Below, piece after piece: positions 55,234 to 64,000 of a stretch of DNA of 64,000 nucleotides. Position 1 is the stretch's first letter. Each line of letters opens with the position of its first letter. The translations under genes were made by a program, and so were the position numbers. Source of the stretch: Sulfurospirillum sp. (lineage in GTDB: Bacteria; Campylobacterota; Campylobacteria; Campylobacterales; Sulfurospirillaceae). The notes beneath the pieces are model-generated. The model ran no database searches, was not told the origin of the DNA, and was given only the letters and a program-made list of their open reading frames with translations. The stretch is taken from the NCBI GenBank assembly GCA_016744795.1, contig JADGDR010000001.1:310001-374000 (forward strand). The letters run 5' to 3'.

Positions 55234-55881
55234 CTAAGTAGAGTGTGTATATTCTTCTAATTGTTTAACATTATGAATAATATATTTATTTTTTTCTATT
55301 TTTTCTATAGTATTGTTTTTAATTAACTCATGAAAAACAGTTGATACTGTTTGCCTTTTTGATCCAATAAAAGTTGATAATTCTTTTATTGAAAGATTTA
55401 AATTAATATAAATTTCATCATTTACATTTTTATTTTGGGCAATTGCAATTTCCAAAAGAAAAGATGCTATCCTATTTTTACAAGTTTTAAAAACTAAATT
55501 TTTTATAATTCTTCTTTCCATAACAGCACGTTGTTTTAATGAAGAGATAACGGCTGCTGAAAATTTTGCATTTTTAAAAAAATGACAAAAACTTTCTGCA
55601 TCAATAGGATAGACTTCACTATCTTCAAGAAATTCAATAACACAAGATTCTTCAGGTATGATTATATTGTCTTTTTCAAGATAATACAAAATAAATTCTT
55701 CGTCATTTTCATAAATAACAGCTTTTGCTTTTCCACTTTTAAATATATACAAGGTTAATGATTGATTATCATATGCAATATTACCTTTTGTAAATTTTTT
55801 TATTGGTATAGAAGTAAACTCTTCTTCTGAAAGAATTTTAGAAAGATTTACAGAGTCTATTTTTATTCTACTGGATTCCAA
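55234..55881 (-). CDS. Crp/Fnr-family transcriptional regulator
   Basis: A 215-residue regulator with an N-terminal cyclic-nucleotide-binding fold (about 20-130) and C-terminal Crp-type HTH (ELSTFIGSKRQTVSTVFHEL at about 165-184). There are cysteines at 80, 98 and 133 but not in an Fnr-type cluster arrangement at the N-terminus. It is divergent from the formate hydrogenlyase operon across 420 bases that hold a CRP/FNR-like palindrome, so it is the likely regulator of that operon. The signal is unknown. Confidence 0.85.
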   Translation of the reverse strand: MESSRIKIDSVNLSKILSEEEFTSIPIKKFTKGNIAYDNQSLTLYIFKSGKAKAVIYENDEEFILYYLEKDNIIIPEESCVIEFLEDSEVYPIDAESFCHFFKNAKFSAAVISSLKQRAVMERRIIKNLVFKTCKNRIASFLLEIAIAQNKNVNDEIYINLNLSIKELSTFIGSKRQTVSTVFHELIKNNTIEKIEKNKYIIHNVKQLEEYTHST

Positions 55882-56087
55882 AAAAAGCCTTTATTGATTT
55901 TAATATTATAGTAAATGATTGATAAGTTTTTCTAACAAAGAATTTTATCATAATTCCTAGCAGTTTAACTTAATTTATATATTACTTTTATTTTCTAAAT
56001 AAATGTACGAGCACTAGTTTTAAAAAAATTAATACTTAATACACTCTACTTTATTGTTGACTTATATAGTCTACTTTAATTGTCGAC

Positions 56088-56111
56088 AAAAGCCCAAATT
56101 ATGGGTTTTTT
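56088..56111 (+). terminator. Terminator-like hairpin in the fdhF upstream region
   Basis: AAAAGCCCA and TGGGTTTTTT pair around an AATTA loop and end in six T. It lies upstream of the predicted fdhF start, so it would stop transcripts entering from further left. Confidence 0.45.
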
Positions 56112-56126
56112 AAAAAAAATAACGAA

Positions 56127-56170
56127 TTGTCACATTCCTGACAGTAATTAATTTTTTTATATGTTAATAT
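56127..56170 (+). promoter_or_regulatory. CRP/FNR-type operator and predicted promoter of the formate hydrogenlyase operon
   Basis: TTGTCA-CATTCC-TGACAG at 56127-56144 is an inverted repeat with six-base spacing, as in CRP sites. The extended -10 TGTTAATAT has its hexamer at 56165-56170, predicting transcription from near 56177; the palindrome centre (56135.5) is then about 41 bases upstream, the class II activator position of this family. Confidence 0.6.
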
Positions 56171-56301
56171 TTCGATAAATTTTAAAACTACTTTAATTAT
56201 TAAGCTAAATTTAATAATACGCGCATAAAGTCTTTTTATAATTTAAGTTTAAAATTAATTATAAATATTAATTTATTTTTAATATTATCAAAGGATGCAA
56301 T

Positions 56302-58539
56302 ATGGAAAAGTTTCAAACTACCTGTCCTTATTGTGGAACTGGCTGCAATATAGATTTACTTGTGAAAAACAATAAAATCGTAAAAGCAGAACCCACAAAA
56401 GGTCATCATGTAAATGATGGTGAGTTATGTCTAAAGGGACTATATGGTTGGGAATATGTACATTCTCCAAGAAGATTAACAAAACCTCTTATTAGAAAGA
56501 AAGATGGTCAGTTTTCAAAAGAAGGTGAATTAGTTGAAGTTGACTTTGATGAAGCATATGATTTTGTAGCTTCAAAAATGAAAACAACAGTTGAAAAACA
56601 TGGTAGTGATAGCATAATGGGTTTTTCATCTGCAAGATGCACAAACGAAGACAATTATGCTTTTCAAAAACTATTTAGAATGCAAGGAACTAATAATATA
56701 GATCATTGTGCTCGTCTTTGACATGGTCCTACAGTAGTCGGTCTGACTAAAACATTAGGAAATGGAACAATGACAAACGATTTAGTTGAATTTGCAACTG
56801 ATTCAGAAGTGCTCTTCTTAATTGGTACAAATACAAGTGAATGTCATCCAATAATTGCAATGCAAATGCTACGTGGTATTGAACGTGGTGCAAAAATGAT
56901 TGTAATTGACCCAAAAGAGACGGATATGGCTAAAAAAGCTGATATTTATATCCAAACTCCTGTTGGATATAACATCCCTCTACTTAACGCTATGATTAAT
57001 CATATTATTAAAGAAGATCTTTTTGATAAAGAATTTGTAAATAATTATTCCAATGGTTTAGAGTATGTTAAATATGCTGTTGCTGATTTTACTCCACAAA
57101 GGGTTGAAAAAGAAACAGGGATTCCTGCTTCGTTAGTTATTGAAGCTGCTGAAATGTATGCAAAAGCTGGAGCTGCTGCTATATGTTACACAATGGGAAT
57201 GACTCAATTTATTGATGGAACTTCAAATATATTTTCACTTTCAAACTTAGCTATTTTAACAGGTAATCTTGGTAAAAAAGGTGCAGGTGTTAATCCTCTA
57301 CGTGGTCAAAATAACGTTCAAGGTGCTTGTGACATGGGTGCTTTACCTAATGTTACTTCAGCTGGATTAGTTACAGATGCAGGTGTTAGAGAACACATAA
57401 AAAGTATATGGGGAACTGAAATTAGTTCAAAACCTGGTTTTACTTTAACTCAAGTACCTCATAAAATTGAAGAGGGAAAAGTAAAATTTTTATATGTATT
57501 TGGTGAAAATCCTGTTATGAGTGATCCTTGGACAGAACATTTTATCGAAGCAGTAGAAAAACTAGACATTATGGTAGTTCAAGATATCTTTCTTACAGAA
57601 ACAGCTCAAAAGGCAGATGTTGTTCTTCCTGCTGCTTCATGGGGTGAGAAAGACGGAACATTCCTAAATACATCTAGACGTGTAGCATATGTTTCAAAAG
57701 CAGTAGAACCAGCAGCAGGTGTAGTTCCAGATTGGAAAGTCATTTGTAATATTGCTCAAAGAATTGGACTTAAAGGATTTGATTATTACAAAGCTGAAGA
57801 AATTTGGGATGAAGTAAGAAAAATAAATCCTAAATTTTTTGGTGGTTTATCTTATGCTCGTATCATAAAAGAAAATGGTATTAGCTGGCCTTGTCCTGAT
57901 GAAACTCATCCAGGAACTCCAGTTTTATATGAAGATAAAAAATCAATGTTACCAGATGGTAAATTTAAATTAGTTCCAGTTATTTATGCTGACGATAAAA
58001 AAGACAGAGCTTCTTTAGAAAAAAAATTAATTGACCATTTAAATATTCCTAGTGATTATCCAGTTGGTTCTGGCGCACTTAGTGAAAAAGTAAATGAACT
58101 ATATCCTTGTCTTTTTACTACAGGACGTAAAGTATATCACTATCATACTGGAACTATGACAAGAGAGTGTAAACCTCTTGAAATGGGTGCAGATATCATG
58201 GGTCCTGCTATTGAAGTTAGTATAGATATAGCTGAAGCAAGAGACTTAGAAGAAAACTGTTATGCAGTAGTTGAAAATAAACGTGGGAAAATAGCAGCAA
58301 AAGTAAAAATAAACCCTGATCTTCGTCATGGAACTATTTTTACAACATTTCATTATGCAGAAGCAGATGGAAATGAACTCTCAAATGCAGAAGATACTGA
58401 TCCTTTATCGGGTATGAATCCTTTAAAAATGACGATTGCAGCAATACGTAGAATTTCAGAAGAAGAATTTATTAAAGTACGTGAAGAGACTGATATGCAT
58501 ATGCATCCATCAGAACAATATCGTACAGTAAGGAGATAA
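56302..58539 (+). CDS. fdhF: Formate dehydrogenase H, selenocysteine-containing (in-frame TGA at codon 140)
   Basis: A 745-residue molybdopterin enzyme that oxidises formate to CO2 for the hydrogenlyase. The [4Fe-4S] cysteines C8, C11, C15 and C43 and following K45 are in place, as in E. coli FdhF. Codon 140 (56719-56721) is TGA, between CAR-L and HGPTVVGL, exactly where E. coli FdhF has selenocysteine. The 18 bases after TGA lead to a hairpin (AGTC-GGTCT-GACT, 56736-56748) with the conserved GGUCU loop at the same distance as in E. coli fdhF. The frame continues unbroken to 58539, with GQNNVQGACDMGALPN and QDIFLTETAQKADVVLP motifs. It heads the hyf-type operon with AAGGA ahead of the ATG. 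Confidence 0.96.
56719..56748 (+). promoter_or_regulatory. SECIS element for selenocysteine insertion in fdhF
   Basis: UGA is followed 18 bases later by loop GGUCU on the AGUC/GACU stem (56736-56748). This is the SelB-recognised loop sequence of bacterial SECIS elements, at the spacing used in E. coli fdhF. Confidence 0.9.
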
Positions 58540-58541
58540 TT

Positions 58542-59117
58542 ATGAGTTTACCTAAAAGAGTAAATAAATTTGTTGTTGCAGATCCAAACGTTTGTATTGG
58601 TTGTGCAACTTGTATGGCTGCGTGTTATGAATCATCACATAAAAGAGGGAAATTAGCAGTCCCTCGCCTAATAGTAACAAGAAGTAAAAGTGGAACTATG
58701 CCAAATCAGTGTCGTCAATGTGATGATGCGCCTTGTGCAAATGTTTGTCCTGTTGGAGCATTACGTTTTGCTGATGACAATATTGAACTATTTGAAGAAA
58801 TCTGTATTGGTTGCAAGATGTGTACTCTTGCTTGTCCATTTGGAGCTATCAGAGCAGAAGCAGAGATTATGCCTTCTGTTAATTATGCAATGGAGCCAAA
58901 ATATAATTTAGCAATTGAATCAGAAATAGGTGCAAAAAGCATCGCTGTTAAATGTGATTTATGTGCTGGTGATGACAATGGTCCTGCTTGTGTTCAGGTA
59001 TGCCCTACTGGTGCATTATTATTTATTGATTCACAGAATATTGATTATAAATTAATTAATCAAAAAGCAGAAGGTGCTGTTGAGTCGTTTGTAAATACTG
59101 CACTTAGAACTATTTAA
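58542..59117 (+). CDS. hyfA: HycB/HyfA-like four-cluster ferredoxin
   Basis: A 191-residue soluble protein that passes electrons from FdhF to the membrane hydrogenase. Sixteen cysteines form four [4Fe-4S] sites: CIGCATCMAAC, CRQCDDAPCANVC, CIGCKMCTLAC and CDLCAGDDNGPACVQVC. This is the HycB/HyfA/HydN pattern; naming as hyfA or hycB is a choice. Two bases after fdhF, and 18 bases before the hyfB-like gene. Confidence 0.92.
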   Translation: MSLPKRVNKFVVADPNVCIGCATCMAACYESSHKRGKLAVPRLIVTRSKSGTMPNQCRQCDDAPCANVCPVGALRFADDNIELFEEICIGCKMCTLACPFGAIRAEAEIMPSVNYAMEPKYNLAIESEIGAKSIAVKCDLCAGDDNGPACVQVCPTGALLFIDSQNIDYKLINQKAEGAVESFVNTALRTI

Positions 59118-59135
59118 AACAAAAAAGGATTATTA

Positions 59136-61097
59136 ATGACACACGTATATTTATTATACTTATTAGGTTGTGTTGTTTCACTATTATTATATAAACAAAA
59201 TAAAATAGCGGCAAAGGTTGGATTTAGTATTTCAGCTATTGCATCAGGTTATGGTATTTTCTATTTTTTAATGAATCTCAGTGGAACAGATAGTTTTTCT
59301 CTAGGAGAAAATCTATTATACAACCCAACATTTTCTTTAGACCCATTAGGTAACTTCTTTTCTTTTGTTGTTACTTTAATAGCATTTGCCTCTTCTGTAT
59401 ATGCTATTCAATACACTGAAGAATATGAAAAAAAAGGTAGTTTAGCGGTTATGGCTGCTTTATTTAACTCTTTTATATTAGCAATGTTGCTAGTATTATC
59501 AGCTTCTGATGTTTTTTGGTTCATGATATGCTGGGAGTTAATGACTATTATCTCTGCATTTTTGATTTGTTATAATGATTCAAAAGCTTCTTTAAAAGCA
59601 ATTATGATTTATTTAGGAATTGCTCATTTTGGTGGAATGTGTATTATGGCTGCATTTTTACTAATGGCCAATCAATCTGGTTCATTAGAATTTAGCTCAT
59701 TTTCTTCTGTTTCATTAAGTCCTGTTATGGGAAGTATTATATTTTTACTTGCATTTATTGGTTTTGGTTCAAAAGCAGGAATGTTCCCATTTCATGTTTG
59801 GTTACCAAAAGCTCACCCAGCAGCTCCAACAAATGTATCAGCATTAATGAGTGGTGTTATGATTAAAGTAGCACTATTTGGAATTATTAAATTTTGTTTA
59901 TGGTTACCTGTTATGGAATGGTGGGGATTATTAATTATTGTTATAGGAGCATTGTCTTCTCTTCTAGGTGTATTATATGCCTTGATTCAACATGATTATA
60001 AATCACTTCTAGCATACCATTCAGTTGAAAATATTGGAATTATTTTATTAGGTCTTGGAACTGGTGTATATGGAATTGCAATAAATTCTCCAACTCTAGC
60101 TACCATAGGTTTTCTAGCTGGACTTTATCACATAGTGAACCATGCAATCTTTAAAGGATTGTTATTTTTAGGTGCTGGTAGTGTTCTTCATGCAACTCAT
60201 ACAAGAGAAATAGAAGTTTTAGGTGGATTGGCTAAAAAAATGCCTTATACTGCTTTTGCTATGTTTATTGGTGTAATGGGTATTGCAGCGCTTCCTCCTT
60301 TAAATGGTTTTGTTAGTGAGTGGTTCACATATCAAGGAATGATGCAAGGTGCATTAGGCGAAGGTATTATCCCTAGATTTGTATTTACATTCTCTGTTGT
60401 TGCACTAGCAGTTACAGGAGTATTGGTTGTTATTCACTTAAAATTATATGCAATTATTTTTGCAGGTACTCCAAGAGATATGAAAATTTGGAATGCGGCT
60501 AAAGAAGTTCCATTTACAATGATTGCTGGAATGATGTTTTTAGTTGCTGGTTGTTTTGTTTTTGGTATAGGCGCAAGTGTTGTTACTGAAAATATTATGT
60601 CAGTAGTTACATCTTTTAGCGGTTCGTATAATGCAATTCCTGCAACTGGACAAATTGCTTCTCCTATTGGTTCAACTATTTCACTTCCTATTGTTGCAAT
60701 GGTTATATCAGGTGCAATGACTCTACCATTTATAATCGCAGTTATGATGAAAGCAAATAGAACAAAACCAAGAGAGACTGATCCTTGGGCTTGTGGTTTT
60801 AAATACTCTAAACGTATGCAAATAACAGCAGGACCATTTACAGGTGATCTTAGACGTCTAATGGAATGGTTATTTAAAAGTAAACCAACAGTAGAAACTG
60901 ATGGTTATTTTGGACCTGTAAAGTATACAGATCATCCAAAAGATATTTGGTGGAATATTTTTTATCAACCAATTATCAATGCTACTGAAAAAGCTGCTGA
61001 TAAAATCGGTTGTCTACAAAACGGTAGTACTAATATGTATTCTGCATATATATTAGGAACTTTATGCCTTTTTCTTGGCATAAGTTATATTTTATAG
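59136..61097 (+). CDS. hyfB: Hydrogenase-4 component B (NuoL/Mrp-like membrane subunit)
   Basis: A 653-residue antiporter-like integral membrane subunit with about 14-16 TM helices. The antiporter core is seen in FGSKAGMFPFHVWLPKAHPAAPTNVSALMSG and YHIVNHAIFKGLLFLGAG, with the conserved lysine in KSLLAYHS. The C-terminal extension carries DPWACGFKYSKRMQITAGPF, as in HyfB/HycC. Part of the membrane arm that may translocate protons. Confidence 0.94.
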   Translation: MTHVYLLYLLGCVVSLLLYKQNKIAAKVGFSISAIASGYGIFYFLMNLSGTDSFSLGENLLYNPTFSLDPLGNFFSFVVTLIAFASSVYAIQYTEEYEKKGSLAVMAALFNSFILAMLLVLSASDVFWFMICWELMTIISAFLICYNDSKASLKAIMIYLGIAHFGGMCIMAAFLLMANQSGSLEFSSFSSVSLSPVMGSIIFLLAFIGFGSKAGMFPFHVWLPKAHPAAPTNVSALMSGVMIKVALFGIIKFCLWLPVMEWWGLLIIVIGALSSLLGVLYALIQHDYKSLLAYHSVENIGIILLGLGTGVYGIAINSPTLATIGFLAGLYHIVNHAIFKGLLFLGAGSVLHATHTREIEVLGGLAKKMPYTAFAMFIGVMGIAALPPLNGFVSEWFTYQGMMQGALGEGIIPRFVFTFSVVALAVTGVLVVIHLKLYAIIFAGTPRDMKIWNAAKEVPFTMIAGMMFLVAGCFVFGIGASVVTENIMSVVTSFSGSYNAIPATGQIASPIGSTISLPIVAMVISGAMTLPFIIAVMMKANRTKPRETDPWACGFKYSKRMQITAGPFTGDLRRLMEWLFKSKPTVETDGYFGPVKYTDHPKDIWWNIFYQPIINATEKAADKIGCLQNGSTNMYSAYILGTLCLFLGISYIL

Positions 61098-61106
61098 AAA
61101 GGTTAA

Positions 61107-62033
61107 ATGATGAGTAGTATATTTTTTATGATTTTACAAGTCATAGTTATTGTGCTTGTAGCACCTTTCTTTGATGGTGTAGCAAGAGTTTTAAGAGCAA
61201 GATTACAATCACGTAAAGGTCCTCCAGACTTTTTACAAACATATAGAGATATTATCAAGTTGTTCAAAAGATCAAGAACTATTCCAAAATGTTCTCATTG
61301 GGTTTTTCGTTATGGTCCATACACATTGTTTGGAACAGGAGCAGCACTTTTAGCTGTTATGCCAATAACTTACGGATCTGGAACATTAGCTAGTTATGCT
61401 TCTGATGTATTTGTTATTCTTTATATCTCTGCAATGTTGCGTTATATTTTTGGTATCGCTTCAATAGATTCAGGTAACCCTTTTGCCGGAGTTGGTGGTA
61501 GTCGTGAACAGATGATTGCAGTTTTTGTAGAACCAGTAATGATGACAAGTTTATTAGTAGTAATGCTTTTAGCACAAACAAGTAACTTAGCTGAAATTCA
61601 AGAGATGGTAAGAAATGGTGAAATTGGCTATCAAATGCCAGCATTCGCTGTTGCTTCAATTTCTTTTTTATGGGCTATGTATGTTGAAAGTGGTAGAAAC
61701 CCTTATGATTTAGCAGAAGCTGAACAAGAGTTACAAGAAGGTGTTTTAGGCGAATATTGTGGAGCTGATTTTGGTCTTGCTCATGCAGGATTAATTCTTA
61801 AACAATTTGCCATGATAGGTATGTTTTTAAGTATTTTTGAGCCATGGAGTTTTGAAAATCCATTTTTAGCATTATTTTTATTTATATTGAAAGCAGGAAT
61901 ATTTTATGTTGCTGCAGTATTTATAGACAATTTTGGACCAAGATATAAACTATTAACTAGTTTCAGATCTAACGCTATTGCTGCATTTTGTGTATCGTTT
62001 GTAGCACTTGTTTTATATGTTGTAGGAGTTTAG
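61107..62033 (+). CDS. hyfC: Hydrogenase-4 component C (NuoH-like)
   Basis: A 308-residue membrane subunit (about 8 TM helices), homologous to NuoH and HycD. Typical segments: RLQSRKGPPDFLQTYRDIIKLF near the N-terminus and DLAEAEQELQEGVLGEY in the cytoplasmic loop. It links the hydrogenase catalytic subunits to the antiporter-like ones. Confidence 0.95.
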   Translation: MMSSIFFMILQVIVIVLVAPFFDGVARVLRARLQSRKGPPDFLQTYRDIIKLFKRSRTIPKCSHWVFRYGPYTLFGTGAALLAVMPITYGSGTLASYASDVFVILYISAMLRYIFGIASIDSGNPFAGVGGSREQMIAVFVEPVMMTSLLVVMLLAQTSNLAEIQEMVRNGEIGYQMPAFAVASISFLWAMYVESGRNPYDLAEAEQELQEGVLGEYCGADFGLAHAGLILKQFAMIGMFLSIFEPWSFENPFLALFLFILKAGIFYVAAVFIDNFGPRYKLLTSFRSNAIAAFCVSFVALVLYVVGV

Positions 62034-62034
62034 A

Positions 62035-62682
62035 ATGATTGATTTATTAAGTGTATTATCAATATTAATGATAATTACATCTTTATTAGTTTTTGGATTG
62101 AGAAATTATAAAATATCTATTTATGTTTACTCTCTTCAAACTTTTTTGTTGGTTGCAACATTTTTATTGTTATCTTCAACTCATTTAGCTGAACAGCTTT
62201 CTGTATGGGCAGGAGTAGCATTTTTAACAAAAGTAGTTTTCATACCATATATCTTACTTCGTTTAATAAAGAAGTTAGGAGTTGTTTATGAAGATGAACC
62301 AGTAGCTGGATTTTTTGTAAGTCCTATTATTGCTATGGGTTTTTCTTTAGCAATTGCTATGTCTATATATCCTATTTATTTAGAATTTTCATTAATCAAA
62401 GAGAGTATTCCTTTGATTGCTTCGATTACAGTTTTCATGATGGGAATATTTGGTTTTATTTTAAGAAATTCTGCAATCAAGCAAATTTTAGCTTATTGTA
62501 TGTTTGAAAACGGGATTCATCTTTCTCTAGCATTAATGGCATATAATTCACCAGAAATTGCAGAGTTAGGTATATTAACAGATGCTATATTCGCTGTATT
62601 GATTATGTCTGTTTTAGCCCAGAGATTTTATAAATATTTTGGTTCTTTAGATATCTCTAAAGCAACAGAATTGAAAGGGTAA
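62035..62682 (+). CDS. hyfE: Hydrogenase-4 component E
   Basis: A 215-residue membrane protein of about six to seven TM helices, with the NuoK-like C-terminal half (FENGIHLSLALMAYNSPEIAELGILTDAIFAVLI). Length equals E. coli HyfE. It follows hyfC directly with no hyfD gene between, so the complex is simpler than E. coli hydrogenase-4. Confidence 0.93.
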   Translation: MIDLLSVLSILMIITSLLVFGLRNYKISIYVYSLQTFLLVATFLLLSSTHLAEQLSVWAGVAFLTKVVFIPYILLRLIKKLGVVYEDEPVAGFFVSPIIAMGFSLAIAMSIYPIYLEFSLIKESIPLIASITVFMMGIFGFILRNSAIKQILAYCMFENGIHLSLALMAYNSPEIAELGILTDAIFAVLIMSVLAQRFYKYFGSLDISKATELKG

Positions 62683-62685
62683 GAA

Positions 62686-64000
62686 ATGGATATTCAACAA
62701 TTATTAACATTATTATTGGTTGTACCTATTGTTTCATCAATAGTTCTTTGGTTAACACCAGCAAATTTTAAAGCATTGAGTACCATGCATATATTAGGCT
62801 CTATTGCCTCAACTTTAGTTGCAGTAAAAGCTGTAATGAGTGTAGTTAATGGTGAAACTCTTTTCGCTTATGATCAAATATTGTTTTTAGATTCTTTAGG
62901 TGGAGTATTTTTAGCTCTTATTGGTGTAACAGGATTATTAGTAAATTTATATTCTGTTAAATATATGCAATGGGAAGTAGATAAAGGTGAAATTACAGTA
63001 AAAGATGCAAAACTATTTTTTACACTTTCACATCTATTTGTTTTTACAATGACTTTTTCAGTTATTTCTAACAATATTGCACTTATGTGGGTTGCAATTG
63101 AAGCTACAACATTATCATCAGTATTTATGGTGGCATTACATAAAGGTAAAAAATCAACAGAGAGTGGTTGGAAGTATATAGTTATTTGTAGTATTGGTTT
63201 AGCTTTTGCACTTTATGCAACAGTTTTACTTTATAGTGCAGGATTTACTGTAATTAATGATAGCCATAGCACTATGCTTTGGACAACATTAATGACTCAT
63301 GCAAAAGAAATCAATTCTGATGCATTAAAACTAATTTTTATCTTTGCATTAATTGGTTTTGGTACAAAAGCAGGACTAGCTCCAACTCATACTTGGTTAC
63401 CAGATGTTCACTCAGAAGGACCCGCTCCAGCATCAGCAATGCTTTCAGGTATTTTATTGAAATGTGCAATATTAGGTCTAATTAGATATTACGCAATCAT
63501 TGGTAATTCAATGGTTGGTTTTGAATATGTTCAAACTATAATGATAATTAGTGGATTAATAACTATATTTATCGCAGCACTATTTTTAATAAGACAACAT
63601 GATGTTAAAAGAATGTTTGCTTACCACTCAATAGCACATATGGGTGTTATTGCATTTGGTCTTGGTGTTGGAGGTGTTCTTGGATTATTTGCAGCACTTT
63701 TCCACGCTTTAGCTCACTCAGTAACAAAAGCCTTAGCTTTTTGTGTAACAGGAAATATGGTTCAAATTTATGGAACAAGAGATATGACAAAAATGGGTGG
63801 CTTAATTAAAATAGCACCTATCACAGCTATTCTTTTTGGTATTGCTATTTGTTCTTTAGTTGGTGTTCCAGGATTTGCCATTTTCGTAAGTGAATTTTTA
63901 ATGATTCAAGAATCAATAAATACAGGACTTATTATTCCTGTGATTTTATTTGTCATCGGATTGATAGTTATTTTTATTGCTGACTTTTCTCACTTTAATT
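62686..64000 (+). CDS. hyfF: Hydrogenase-4 component F (NuoM-like), 3' end outside window
   Basis: The frame from ATG 62686 (AAAGGGTAAGAA ahead) stays open to the window end, 438 codons. Translation includes DSLGGVFLALIGVTGLL, the antiporter signature FGTKAGLAPTHTWLPDVHSEG and HDVKRMFAYHSIAHMGVIAFG, the NuoM/HyfF type. HyfF is usually about 525 residues, so the last ~90 codons and the catalytic genes (hyfG, hyfH, hyfI) should lie to the right. Confidence 0.9.
   Translation, partial: MDIQQLLTLLLVVPIVSSIVLWLTPANFKALSTMHILGSIASTLVAVKAVMSVVNGETLFAYDQILFLDSLGGVFLALIGVTGLLVNLYSVKYMQWEVDKGEITVKDAKLFFTLSHLFVFTMTFSVISNNIALMWVAIEATTLSSVFMVALHKGKKSTESGWKYIVICSIGLAFALYATVLLYSAGFTVINDSHSTMLWTTLMTHAKEINSDALKLIFIFALIGFGTKAGLAPTHTWLPDVHSEGPAPASAMLSGILLKCAILGLIRYYAIIGNSMVGFEYVQTIMIISGLITIFIAALFLIRQHDVKRMFAYHSIAHMGVIAFGLGVGGVLGLFAALFHALAHSVTKALAFCVTGNMVQIYGTRDMTKMGGLIKIAPITAILFGIAICSLVGVPGFAIFVSEFLMIQESINTGLIIPVILFVIGLIVIFIADFSHFN

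Larger units (their letters stand above)
55882..56301. other. 420-base intergenic region of the crp/fnr-fdhF divergence
   Basis: No gene is seen. It holds, left to right: a TATAAT on the minus strand (55910-55905) for the regulator gene; direct repeats TCTACTTTATTGTTGAC (56045-56061) and TCTACTTTAATTGTCGAC (56070-56087), 25 bases apart; a short hairpin CCCA-AATTA-TGGG followed by six T (56093-56111); the inverted repeat at 56127-56144; an extended -10 TGTTAATAT (hexamer 56165-56170); and a TATAAT at 56237-56242. Confidence 0.6.

Noticed and set aside
55236-56051. Inverted repeat AAGTAGAGTG / CACTCTACTT on both sides of the Crp/Fnr gene, like an insertion footprint
   Set aside because: The left copy is part of the gene's last codons and stop, the match is only ten bases, and there is no transposase; coincidence is likely.
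56719-56769. A stop codon splitting the formate dehydrogenase into two ORFs, as if a pseudogene or frameshift
   Set aside because: The reading frame is the same on both sides, the stop is TGA at the selenocysteine position of FdhF, and the SECIS loop is present; selenocysteine explains it.
1-64000. CRISPR arrays, tRNA or rRNA genes, insertion sequences
   Set aside because: The gaps between genes are short, and I found no regularly spaced long repeats, no cloverleaf pattern with CCA-type ends and no transposase-like protein.

Overview
The window looks like a chromosome segment of a Campylobacterota (epsilonproteobacterial) organism, most like Sulfurimonas/Sulfurospirillum/Arcobacter-type bacteria. 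The evidence is the low GC content by eye, histidine kinases with the H-Q-W-R-Q-P-L box, a diheme cytochrome c1 in a petABC operon, monohaem partners of TMAO/DMSO-type reductases like those of Campylobacter, and a Hyf-type formate hydrogenlyase. The genus cannot be fixed from sequence alone. I see no rRNA, tRNA, CRISPR array, insertion sequence or phage gene.

Layout. 1-5.3 kb: the end of a PchR-like AraC regulator (cut by the window edge), a PAS/HD-GYP phosphodiesterase, thiol peroxidase (tpx) and an NnrS-family membrane protein. 5.1-22.0 kb: one long minus-strand metal or tetrapyrrole uptake locus. Read in transcription order it encodes an ExbB-like channel, a DUF2149 protein, a giant membrane-anchored CobN-like protein, two small periplasmic proteins (one DUF4198), a TonB-dependent receptor, a second CobN-like protein, a lone RND transporter with an apparent ATA start, then TonB, ExbB and ExbD. 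Two Fur-box-like sites sit at its promoters. It resembles the Bacteroidetes hmu haem locus (receptor + CobN-like HmuS + ExbB-like + DUF2149) but has two CobN paralogues and an RND pump. 22.1-27.3 kb: pgeF, ribE, a chemoreceptor and mnmG.

27.4-41.5 kb: two respiratory reductase modules lie back to back. On the left (minus strand) are a histidine kinase, a family-5 solute-binding protein, a response regulator, a porin, a monohaem cytochrome and a Tat-exported molybdopterin reductase. On the right (plus strand) are a kinase, a regulator, a monohaem cytochrome and a second, more typical TorA-like reductase. 41.7-44.8 kb: Rieske/cytochrome bc1 (petABC) and a small cytochrome. 44.8-51.9 kb: housekeeping genes accA, fabF, acpP, fabG, gpmI (minus) and mraY-murD (plus). 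51.9-55.0 kb: a Pst-type phosphate ABC transporter.

55.2-64.0 kb: a Crp/Fnr-type regulator is transcribed away from a formate hydrogenlyase operon. The first gene is a selenocysteine formate dehydrogenase H: an in-frame TGA at codon 140 is followed by a clear bacterial SECIS hairpin. HycB/HyfA-like ferredoxin, HyfB, HyfC, HyfE and HyfF (cut by the right edge) follow. A CRP/FNR-type palindrome lies about 41 bases upstream of a predicted start point for this operon.

A short palindrome, TTTACATGTAAA and close variants, occurs at least 17 times across the window both inside genes and between them, far more than composition predicts. It is not explained by any gene.
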